Shown here: one piece after another, positions 15,356-22,029 of the stretch
Position numbering within the stretch: the first letter of the stretch is position 1
Layout of the letters: every line of letters starts with the position of its first letter
From: Sulfolobus sp. UBA167
GTDB lineage: Archaea; Thermoproteota; Thermoprotei_A; Sulfolobales; Sulfolobaceae
Direction: 5' to 3'
Assembly: GCA_002495845.1 (NCBI GenBank)
Contig: DAHF01000105.1
Span: forward strand, 1 to 24,455
Length of the DNA stretch: 24,455 bases
Notes under the pieces: generated by a model
What the model was told of the DNA's origin: nothing
Seen by the model: the letters and a program-made list of their open reading frames with translations, nothing else
The model's database searches: none
Translations under genes and position numbers: made by a program

Positions 15356-16609
15356 TTGCAAAAGGTCTACATCGAGACGTATGGATGCACTCTAAATAAA
15401 GGGGACACTTTGATCATGAAGACTTTACTTAAGGACAGGGAGTTCGTTGACGATCCAAGGGAAGCCGATGTAATAATGATAAACACTTGTGCAGTTAGGC
15501 TGGAGACTGAGGAGAGAATGAAGAAGAGAATTTCGGAGTTAAGGAAGTTCGGTAAGAAGCTTGTTGTTGCAGGATGTTTGAGCGGTGCCGAGCCTGGGAC
15601 TATCATGAGCATAGCCCCGGAGGCGTCGCTAATAGGACCTCAAGCTATAGAAAAGGTCAAAGATGTGATTGACGGCAATTTGAGGAGCGCCCTTACCGGG
15701 GAGAGGGCATCAATAACTCCTCATGTGATGGAAGGTAAGGTAGGGATAATTCCTATCGCTGACGGTTGCGCTGGCGATTGCAACTTTTGCATTACGAAGC
15801 TAGCTAGGCGCAAACTTAGGAGCTACCCCCTCCGTTCAATTATAGACTCCGCTAAGTTTGCCCTCTCGAAAGGCGCAGTCGAGTTAGAACTTACCGGTCA
15901 AGACACTGCAGCATATGGGCTTGACTATGGTGCTTCTATAAGACTGCCTGAAGTGGTTAGGCAAGTCACAGAATTAGACGGAGACTTCATGGTCAGAATA
16001 GGGATGATGACCCCAGAACAAGCCTCTTCCATTATAGATGACTTGATAGAAGTCATTAGACTTAAGAAGGTGTATAAGTTCATCCACCTTCCAGTGCAGA
16101 GCGGGGACGACGAAGTCTTGAAGCTAATGAACAGGAAATACACAATAGAAGAATACAAGGGTATAGTCAAAGAACTGAGGACTAAAGTACCGTTCCTGAA
16201 TGTGACAACTGACATAATAATAGGTCATCCAGGGGAGACTGAGGAAGCATTTGAGAACACAATATCATTGATGAAAGAAATGAGATTTGAGAGGATTCAT
16301 TTAGCAATATACTCTATGAGGTCTAACACAAGGAGCGCCTCCATGCCTCAAATACCTGATAAGGTCAAAAAGCAGAGGATGAACGTAGCTTACAAGCTCT
16401 ATGAAGACATTTCCCTTTCTATACATAAGGAATATGAAGGTAAGATGACTAGCTTGCTTTTAACTGAGGTCGGTAAACAAGGATCTACGATAGGTAGAAC
16501 TGTAAATTACATACCAGTGGTAGTGAAGGGTGACCATCAGCTGGGAAGACGTGCTGACGTAAAGATAGATGAGGCGTCATTCTTCGACCTGAAAGGGCAT
16601 TTAGTTTAA
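15356..16609 (+). CDS. tRNA N6-threonylcarbamoyladenosine methylthiotransferase (MtaB/CDKAL1 type)
   Basis: A radical-SAM enzyme that adds a methylthio group to t6A37 in tRNAs reading ANN codons, giving ms2t6A. All three regions are present in 417 residues: the N-terminal UPF0004 domain with cluster cysteines Cys11, Cys45 and Cys74; the radical-SAM motif C-x3-C-x2-C at Cys138/142/145 (DGCAGDCNFC); and a C-terminal TRAM domain from about residue 360 for tRNA binding. It follows the archaeal/eukaryotic e-MtaB pattern rather than bacterial MiaB. The start is a TTG at 15356, the only start codon after an upstream in-frame TGA. It diverges from the aIF2-beta operon. Confidence 0.92.
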   Translation: MQKVYIETYGCTLNKGDTLIMKTLLKDREFVDDPREADVIMINTCAVRLETEERMKKRISELRKFGKKLVVAGCLSGAEPGTIMSIAPEASLIGPQAIEKVKDVIDGNLRSALTGERASITPHVMEGKVGIIPIADGCAGDCNFCITKLARRKLRSYPLRSIIDSAKFALSKGAVELELTGQDTAAYGLDYGASIRLPEVVRQVTELDGDFMVRIGMMTPEQASSIIDDLIEVIRLKKVYKFIHLPVQSGDDEVLKLMNRKYTIEEYKGIVKELRTKVPFLNVTTDIIIGHPGETEEAFENTISLMKEMRFERIHLAIYSMRSNTRSASMPQIPDKVKKQRMNVAYKLYEDISLSIHKEYEGKMTSLLLTEVGKQGSTIGRTVNYIPVVVKGDHQLGRRADVKIDEASFFDLKGHLV

Positions 16610-16612
16610 AAA

Positions 16613-16623
16613 GTTTAAATAGT
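16613..16623 (+). promoter_or_regulatory. TATA box of the thiolase gene
   Basis: GTTTAAATAGT is centred 26 bases before the ATG at 16644, which supports that ATG over the TTG three bases upstream and predicts a leaderless message. Confidence 0.5.
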
Positions 16624-16643
16624 ATAAGCCCTCTTTACTATTG

Positions 16644-17837
16644 ATGACTGAGAACGTATACATAGTCTCGGCTGTGAGGACTCCGATAGGCAAGTTCGGC
16701 GGAGCTTATAAAGATATCCCACCTGCTGATTTAGGAGCAATAGCGATTAAGGAAGCCTTGGCTAGGGCTAAGGTCGATCCAAAAGAAGTTGAGATAACCA
16801 TCATGGGCAACATACTTAGGGCCGGTCACGGTCAAGATGTGGCCAGACAGGCGTCAGTAAAGGCCGGAATACCAATGGAGGTTGACGGTTATTCAGTAGA
16901 CATGGTATGTTCTTCAGGAATGATGAGTGTAATGAACGCAGTTCAAATGGTAAAGAGTGGGGACGCAGAAGTTGTTGTTGCAGGGGGGGTGGAAAGTATG
17001 AGCCAGTCCATGCTAGCGTTGAAGAGCGATTTGAGATGGGGTGTTAAAACCATAATGCCTCCAAATAAGGTGGAGTTCATAGATACCATGCAAATGGACG
17101 GATTGACCGATCCCTTTAACATGAAACTCATGGGCCAAGAGGCGGACATGGTGGCGAGATCACATAACTTTACCAGAAGAGAATTAGATGAGGTGGCATA
17201 CCAAAGTCAAAGGAGGGCTTATGAGGCAACATCAAAAGGTCAAAACAGAGCCGAGCTCGTAGAAGTAGAAATTAAAGGCCAAAAAATAACCTCAGATGAG
17301 GGAATAAGAGCAGATACGTCAATTGAAAAGCTACAGAAACTTAAGCCTGCCTTTGGGGAAGGTGGATTTCATACAGCTGGAAATTCGTCCCAACTTTCTG
17401 ACGGAGCATCAGCAATGGTGATTATGAGTGAGAGGGCAATAAAAGAGAGGGGATTGGAACCGCTAGCTAAGGTCTTGGGCTTTAGTTGGGCCGGAATCGA
17501 GAGCTGGAAATTCACCGAAGCGCCAATTTTTGCAGTCAAAAAGTTGCTAAAGAAGCTTAACGCTGAGATAACGGATTTTGATTACTTTGAAAATAATGAG
17601 GCTTTTGCAGTGAACAGTGTTTTAGCAAACAGATATCTAGGAATACCATATGACAAGCTCAACGTGTTCGGAGGTGCAATAGCGATAGGGCATCCTATAG
17701 GTGCTAGCGGGGCTAGAATAGTTACCACACTAATAGACGTGTTAAGTAAAATGGATGGAAGGAAAGGCATAGCTAGTATTTGCCACGGAACCGGAGGATC
17801 TACAGCAATGGCCATAGAGCTTATGAAGAAAATGTAA
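16644..17837 (+). CDS. acetyl-CoA acetyltransferase (acetoacetyl-CoA thiolase)
   Basis: A thiolase of 397 residues that cleaves acetoacetyl-CoA with CoA into two acetyl-CoA, or runs in reverse. The acyl-carrying Cys89 lies in VDMVCSSGM, the catalytic His350 in GGAIAIGHPIGASG, and the second Cys380 in CHGTGG; the usual CxGGG motif thus reads CHGTGG. NEAFAVN is also present. In Sulfolobales this enzyme does the last step of the 3-hydroxypropionate/4-hydroxybutyrate cycle, right after 3-hydroxybutyryl-CoA dehydrogenase, an enzyme type also encoded in this window at 3926-5104. The gene sits alone after MtaB with its own promoter. Confidence 0.93.
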   Translation: MTENVYIVSAVRTPIGKFGGAYKDIPPADLGAIAIKEALARAKVDPKEVEITIMGNILRAGHGQDVARQASVKAGIPMEVDGYSVDMVCSSGMMSVMNAVQMVKSGDAEVVVAGGVESMSQSMLALKSDLRWGVKTIMPPNKVEFIDTMQMDGLTDPFNMKLMGQEADMVARSHNFTRRELDEVAYQSQRRAYEATSKGQNRAELVEVEIKGQKITSDEGIRADTSIEKLQKLKPAFGEGGFHTAGNSSQLSDGASAMVIMSERAIKERGLEPLAKVLGFSWAGIESWKFTEAPIFAVKKLLKKLNAEITDFDYFENNEAFAVNSVLANRYLGIPYDKLNVFGGAIAIGHPIGASGARIVTTLIDVLSKMDGRKGIASICHGTGGSTAMAIELMKKM

Positions 17838-18302
17838 AATATAGTAAATATGTATTATAAAGTAGTAATATTGATATAAATTCTTTTTGTACTTGGCTGG
17901 TTGCTTTTGTCATGATTTGCCCCTGTTTTCCCTAAATTAGGAAAATTCTTTTATTCTTTTAAGATTTTAGATTTTGTATTAGGAAAATAATTTTTCTCTA
18001 CTCTTTTAAAATAAGTCTAATCTGTTAATATTAGGGCTATTAACAAGGTAATAGATTTTGGTTATGCATTAAAAGTTGGAACTTTCATGAAGACTACTTA
18101 ATAGATTATAAAAAATTATAATGAAATTAGCTATTGCTTTAGCTGGAATTTGAATAAATTAGAAACATTAAATCTACATAAATATTAATATTTTCTTCTA
18201 AATTAGCCTCAGTTTTTCACTATGAACCGGTCTTTCATTTATCTTTTAATGCTTTATCCAACTATTTTTCTTTGTGACTATATAAAGAGAAGTTTGAAGA
18301 TA

Positions 18303-18313
18303 GTATAAATAAT
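18303..18313 (+). promoter_or_regulatory. TATA box of the aIF1A-Rio1-Pno1 operon
   Basis: GTATAAATAAT lies about 52 bases before the TTG start. Transcription would then begin near 18333 and leave a leader of about 28 bases holding the ribosome site. A second box, CTATATAAAG (18278-18287), is an alternative upstream promoter. Confidence 0.5.
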
Positions 18314-18344
18314 CTTTTATGTAGCATTTCCTATAGATAGTCAG

Positions 18345-18353
18345 AAAGGTGGT
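18345..18353 (+). promoter_or_regulatory. Shine-Dalgarno site of aIF1A
   Basis: AAAGGTGGT stands seven bases before the TTG at 18361. It decides in favour of that TTG, because no ATG precedes the conserved part of the protein. Confidence 0.55.
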
Positions 18354-18360
18354 TAAATAG

Positions 18361-18690
18361 TTGTCTAAAAAAGCCAAGCAGCCAGAAGTTCCTACCAATA
18401 GAAATGTGCCAAAGCCTGCCGAGGGCGAAGCTATATGTGTAGTCAAGAAAATGTTAGGTGGCGATCACATAGTTGTAAGCTGTTTAGACGGGAAGGAAAG
18501 GATGGCTAGGATACCGGGGAAAATAAGGAAAAAAGTTTGGATGAGAGAGGGGGATGTAGTTTTAGTTGGAATCTGGGACTTCCAGCCTAACAAATGTGAT
18601 ATAACCTATAAATATAACAACGATGATATAAAGAGACTCGTCGAAGAGAAGGTAGTTTCTAGGGAAGTTCTGGATCAGCTAAGAGGTTAG
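18361..18690 (+). CDS. translation initiation factor aIF1A
   Basis: A 109-residue homologue of eukaryotic eIF1A and bacterial IF1, which binds the small-subunit A site during initiation. A basic N-terminal tail (about 1-20) is followed by the OB/S1 fold with GEAICVVKKMLGGDHIVVSC, the RIPGKIRKKVWMREGDVVLV core and a C-terminal helix. Start is TTG at 18361 with a good Shine-Dalgarno site. The rio1 gene begins two bases after its stop codon, so initiation and ribosome-assembly factors are expressed together. Confidence 0.94.
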   Translation: MSKKAKQPEVPTNRNVPKPAEGEAICVVKKMLGGDHIVVSCLDGKERMARIPGKIRKKVWMREGDVVLVGIWDFQPNKCDITYKYNNDDIKRLVEEKVVSREVLDQLRG

Positions 18691-18692
18691 TT

Positions 18693-19523
18693 ATGCCTAA
18701 GAGACCCCAAGACTTCAAAAAGAAGGAAGAGAAAAGGAGGAAAGACGAAGATCTTTTTAAAGTAGTAGATTCAACAATTGATTATACGACGTTCAATAAT
18801 CTTATGATAGTTTCTCGAAAGCTCAACTTCGAGGAAATCTTCGGGTCCATATCTTCTGGGAAGGAAGCAAAAATTTATCCTGGAAAAGATTCAAGTGGGA
18901 AATTTTATGCTATAAAGATATTTTATGTTTCAACAGCCCAGAGTAAGAGGGCAGTTCAAAAATATACTAAGGGAGACTATAGATTTGAAGAGGCTAAAAC
19001 TGGGAACACGAGAAGCCTAATTGAGCTCTGGACCAAAAAGGAATTCCGCAACTTGAGGGAAATGTATGATGCCAAGGTGAGGGTTCCAGAGCCATACATT
19101 TTTTATAAGAATATCTTGGTGATGGACTTCATAGGTAATAACGGAGTTAGGGCTCCATTGTTGCGGGAACTTCCTGAGGAAGAGATAACTGAAGGGATGT
19201 ACTTGGATATCCTAGAGCAGGTCACGAAAATGGTTAAGGGTGCTAAGCTAGTACATGGAGACCTTAGCGAGTACAATATTTTAGTCTTCAAAGGCCTTCC
19301 TTACGTCATTGATGTAAGCCAATCCATACCGCTGGAGAATGAGAATTCCATGGAAATGCTGAGAAAAGATGTGGAAAACATAAATAGGTTCTTTGCAGAC
19401 AGAGGCATAGAAGTACAGGAAACTGACTCTTTCCTGTCAAATCTTTTAGGTGATCTAAATGTTCATAACAGTGGAAGATCAAAAAATTCCGGAAGTCAAC
19501 AAGATTATTCAGAGATTAAGTGA
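18693..19523 (+). CDS. RIO1-type serine protein kinase/ATPase
   Basis: A 276-residue atypical kinase that acts as an ATPase in late small-subunit maturation. The RIO1 signature is complete: the P-loop-like SSGKEAKIYPG at 54-64, Lys75 in YAIKIF, the long flexible loop, catalytic HGDLSEYN at 188-195 (Asp190) and metal-binding Asp207 in VIDVSQS. A short basic N-terminal head (MPKRPQDFKKK) likely contacts rRNA. The last 65 bases also encode the start of the KH protein in another frame, and the Ser/Asn-rich tail (residues about 255-276) probably is shaped by this overlap. Confidence 0.93.
   Translation: MPKRPQDFKKKEEKRRKDEDLFKVVDSTIDYTTFNNLMIVSRKLNFEEIFGSISSGKEAKIYPGKDSSGKFYAIKIFYVSTAQSKRAVQKYTKGDYRFEEAKTGNTRSLIELWTKKEFRNLREMYDAKVRVPEPYIFYKNILVMDFIGNNGVRAPLLRELPEEEITEGMYLDILEQVTKMVKGAKLVHGDLSEYNILVFKGLPYVIDVSQSIPLENENSMEMLRKDVENINRFFADRGIEVQETDSFLSNLLGDLNVHNSGRSKNSGSQQDYSEIK
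19448..19455 (+). promoter_or_regulatory. perfect Shine-Dalgarno inside rio1 for the KH gene
   Basis: AGGTGATC matches the complement of the archaeal 16S rRNA tail exactly. GGTG ends six bases before the ATG at 19459. The site lies within the rio1 coding sequence and supports the 65-base gene overlap. Confidence 0.65.
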
Positions 19524-20010
19524 CATGACGAGTTCCGAGATATCCTTTGACGAGAAGACCAAGACTTATAACGTGATACCTAAGGGCAATCCTTACGATG
19601 CAATGAAAGCCACAAACGTGATAAAGGCTATAGGCCTAGGATTTAACGTGGCTGATGCACTGAAGTTGCTCAGCGATGAATATGAACTTGAGACCATAGA
19701 TTTGAAGGAAACTATGGGGAAAGACCAAGATGATATGAGGAGGGTTAAAGCCAGGGTGATTGGGGAAAAGGGAAAAACTAGGAAATTCATTGAAGAATAT
19801 ACTGGAGTTACAATATCAGTCCATGAAAACCACATTTCGTTTATAGGCCCTTTCGATCAAGTAGCTGTGGCGAGAAAAGCTGTTGAGCTCATAATTTTAG
19901 GTAGGGAGCATCAATCCGTCTATAAGTACCTAGATAGAGCTGAAAAGGAGTTGATGCAATATAAAATGGATAAACTAAGGAAATCAAGTAACAAGTTTTA
20001 TGAAATCTAA
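19459..20010 (+). CDS. KH-domain ribosome assembly protein, Pno1/Dim2 (Krr1-like)
   Basis: A 183-residue two-KH protein of the archaeal Pno1/Dim2 family that binds the 3' end of 16S rRNA during small-subunit assembly, a partner of Rio1 in eukaryotes. The C-terminal KH has the RNA-binding loop GEKG at 102-105 followed by TRKFIEEYTGVTISV. The N-terminal KH-like half (1-70) has no GxxG loop: the place reads IPEVNKIIQRL. Loss of the loop in KH1 is also known for eukaryotic Pno1. The linker DAMKATNVIKAIGLGF is typical. The ATG at 19459 follows a perfect ribosome site within rio1. The 3' end overlaps the convergent nuclease gene by 27 bases. Confidence 0.88.
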   Translation: MFITVEDQKIPEVNKIIQRLSDMTSSEISFDEKTKTYNVIPKGNPYDAMKATNVIKAIGLGFNVADALKLLSDEYELETIDLKETMGKDQDDMRRVKARVIGEKGKTRKFIEEYTGVTISVHENHISFIGPFDQVAVARKAVELIILGREHQSVYKYLDRAEKELMQYKMDKLRKSSNKFYEI

Positions 20011-20541
20011 ATCGTCGACTCCTTTCATCCTAGACGTTACGCTTTTTATGACCTTACCGTAGGAAGTTATTATTTCTCTATTATGCGAATCTTCAATGAA
20101 CAAGAGGACATCTTCTGTCTTTCCCTCGTAAAGTAGCTTAAAGAACTTGAGGAGTATCCTCTTAGGCTCGCTCAATATGTCTTCAGTTACGAGTAAGCTA
20201 GGCTCCGGCTTCATCAAAAGAGTCAGATGAGGTCCGTCTAAGGAAGCGATCATTGCTATCTTGTAAGCACTGTATTCCTTTGTGGGGGACTTCTTGCTCG
20301 CCTTTACTTCTATGTAAAAAGTTTTACCGTCTTTCTCCGCTTCTATGTCATGTGTAGGCATATCAACAGATCTTATGTTAGTAAATTTCATGTCCTCCAA
20401 TATTCTTCTTGCTCTGTATTCCATAGCAAAACCAAATATTATTCCCTTAGCACGTGAGAGAGCATACTCCATTTCTTCTTCGCTGAAGTTGTATTCTGTT
20501 TTCAACTCATCTAGCGTATTCACAGAGGTTATAACGATCAA
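19984..20541 (-). CDS. predicted PD-(D/E)XK nuclease-fold protein
   Basis: A 185-residue protein with the restriction-endonuclease-like core. Helix Glu41 (FAMEYRARRILE), then Asp65 in THDIEAEKDG, and Glu78-x-Lys80 in FYIEVKAS form a plausible metal-binding set. This resembles archaeal Holliday-junction and DNA-repair nucleases and Mrr-type enzymes, but I cannot assign a named family. It has no methylase neighbour, so a restriction system is unlikely; a repair or RNA-end role is possible. The N-terminal 30 residues are acidic and helical. The start ATG at 20541 opens onto a long gene-free region, and its 3' end overlaps the KH gene by 27 bases. Confidence 0.65.
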   Translation of the reverse strand: MIVITSVNTLDELKTEYNFSEEEMEYALSRAKGIIFGFAMEYRARRILEDMKFTNIRSVDMPTHDIEAEKDGKTFYIEVKASKKSPTKEYSAYKIAMIASLDGPHLTLLMKPEPSLLVTEDILSEPKRILLKFFKLLYEGKTEDVLLFIEDSHNREIITSYGKVIKSVTSRMKGVDDLDFIKLVT

Positions 20542-21226
20542 AGGAATTTAAGCTTAGGAGTTGCTAAAGGTATTTTCTAATAAACTTAAAATTATTGGAA
20601 TTAAAAATAACTTAACCTTTTTAGTTTCTTAACTTGGTTAATAACCTAAATATTGTAAAAGCTTGAAATAACTATGATGTTCTAGCTTAACCCTCGTTCT
20701 GAAGGTTCGAAATTAATACGGTTAGGTAAAAGGGTGGTTCCATAAAACTTCAGCAAGTAGAGAAATCACAAAGAGTCCATATAGCATAGTTTAGATCATA
20801 GCGCAATTACTGAGAACAATATAGCTGTCTAGGTCGTTATCTAAGTTTACCAGAGACCCCGTCCGCAAGAGCAGATAGTTCACTGTAAAGGAGGTTTAAA
20901 TAATGGCTAATTGATTAATCATTATACTAGTATTTAGATACAACGCAGATCTTAGTTTCATGTTTACTTTAAGTCATATATCTAAGCGAGGACGGAAATA
21001 GAAATTTCCTTTTTCATATATTTCTATTAGATAGAAGATATAAAAACAGGTTGATATAAAATGTCCTATTTAGGACTCGGTAAGTCAGTTTATAAACTGT
21101 TGTATTCATTTTTCTCGATAACGTAGGAGGAATACTCAGGTGGCTTTCTCTCAGGAATTCTAACGTATTATCGGTTGCACGACTCTTAAAAATAGAGCCT
21201 TGGAAGGAAAAGGTTAGTGAAGCAGA
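20542..21226. other. gene-free stretch with palindromes and mini-frames
   Basis: No gene of meaningful length is visible on either strand in 685 bases. Seen in it: a strong ribosome site, GGAGGT at about 20891, followed by ATG but closed after three codons; the inverted repeat GTCCTA-TT-TAGGAC (21063-21076); the 14-base palindrome at 21086-21099; and GGAGG near 21127 followed by a seven-codon GTG frame. It may hold a noncoding RNA or decayed gene, but neither can be shown. Confidence 0.45.
21086..21099. promoter_or_regulatory. 14-base perfect palindrome with TATA core
   Basis: CAGTTTATAAACTG equals its own reverse complement and contains TTTATAAA. It could be a dimeric repressor operator laid over a promoter. 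It is 128 bases before the gene at 21227, so any transcript from it would have a long leader. Confidence 0.35.
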
Positions 21227-21736
21227 GTGAGCATAGGAATAGATTCAAGGTCTTCTCATTCTTATGGTGAATTAAGAATTGGCGAAGCAGTAGCTCATAT
21301 AGTGAGCGCTTCCTCTATAGTAGAGGAACTCGGTGAATGGGATTACACTGTTCAAGAGACCATGAGAAAATACGTTGACTTGTGGATAGTAGAGATGTCT
21401 CCAATATCCTATATACCTGGTATGGTAGAAGCTTTGGGCGACATGATCAACAAGAAGGTAACTGAAATATTTGAGAGCATTTCAGAGGATGAGCTAGGGT
21501 ATTCCCTTGACCTATTGCTGGATTTTAAGAGAAGATTTGAGAGCGGTATCTTTTCTATTGACCAAGCAGACATAGAAGTTAGGTGCGAAAGAATACTCAA
21601 TTCCCTGGGAGTAGACGTAAATAAGTTGGCCAAGTTCATTGAGAAAGATAAAATAAACGGTCTCATCTCTGCCGTGGTTATAGCTTTAGGTATAGCATCA
21701 GTCCGTGATAGGAAATGGACTCCGGAATCTCAATAA
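21227..21736 (+). CDS. conserved-looking hypothetical protein, 169 aa
   Basis: I do not recognise this protein. It is soluble, mostly helical and acidic, with no cysteine cluster (a single Cys near residue 124) and no catalytic motif. The C-terminus has a moderately hydrophobic helix (ISAVVIALGIASV, about 145-158) that is too short to be a clear membrane anchor. Start is GTG at 21227; TTAAAAATA about 39 bases upstream may be its TATA box. Its last 22 bases overlap the zinc-finger gene, so the two proteins are likely made together and may form a complex. Confidence 0.65.
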   Translation: MSIGIDSRSSHSYGELRIGEAVAHIVSASSIVEELGEWDYTVQETMRKYVDLWIVEMSPISYIPGMVEALGDMINKKVTEIFESISEDELGYSLDLLLDFKRRFESGIFSIDQADIEVRCERILNSLGVDVNKLAKFIEKDKINGLISAVVIALGIASVRDRKWTPESQ

Positions 21737-22029
21737 CGGCAGAGAAGTTGGTGGACGTAACAATAAAGAAGGCATGTAAAATCAAGATCGATAATCAAGA
21801 AATAGTTAAGTTGGTGGGAATTTCTTCTAAGGACATAGCATTGAAGGCTACAGATAACATATCTTATTGGCTAACGTTTTCTCAGAACTCTGTATTTTAT
21901 TGCAAAATTTGTAATAAAGGTCCATTTACGAAAAAGGGCTTGTATCTCCATTTAAGTAGGCTTCATAGGTATGAAATAAAAGCTTTGTTAGAAGAGGAAA
22001 TAAAGCGAGAAGTTAAGACAGCGCTTTGA
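21715..22029 (+). CDS. C2H2 zinc-finger protein, 104 aa
   Basis: A small protein with one classical zinc finger, C-x2-C-x12-H-x4-H, at Cys63, Cys66, His79 and His84 (YCKICNKGPFTKKGLYLHLSR-like core). Ahead of it is a helical region of 60 residues with the pattern SITAEKLVDVTIKKACKIKI; behind it is a charged helix. Single C2H2 fingers in crenarchaea are found in viral and cellular regulators and small adaptor proteins; here DNA, RNA or protein binding cannot be told apart. The ATG at 21715 lies within the 3' end of the preceding gene. The 3' end overlaps the convergent metB-like gene by 17 bases. Confidence 0.8.
   Translation: MDSGISITAEKLVDVTIKKACKIKIDNQEIVKLVGISSKDIALKATDNISYWLTFSQNSVFYCKICNKGPFTKKGLYLHLSRLHRYEIKALLEEEIKREVKTAL

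Larger units (their letters stand above)
17838..18360. other. AT-rich noncoding gap upstream of aIF1A
   Basis: No credible gene is seen in these 523 bases on either strand. T-runs at about 17880-17888 can end the thiolase transcript. The motif ATTAGGAAAA occurs twice (about 17936 and 17978), and the right end holds the aIF1A promoter. I found no convincing C/D or H/ACA guide RNA. Confidence 0.5.

Noticed and set aside
17930..17990. Repeated ATTAGGAAAA as possible CRISPR or direct repeat
   Set aside because: Only two short copies exist, with no regular spacing or spacer-like units.
20900..20911. ATG after a strong GGAGGT site as start of a small gene
   Set aside because: The frame closes after three codons, and re-entry after the stop gives no recognisable protein; kept only as an observation on the gap.
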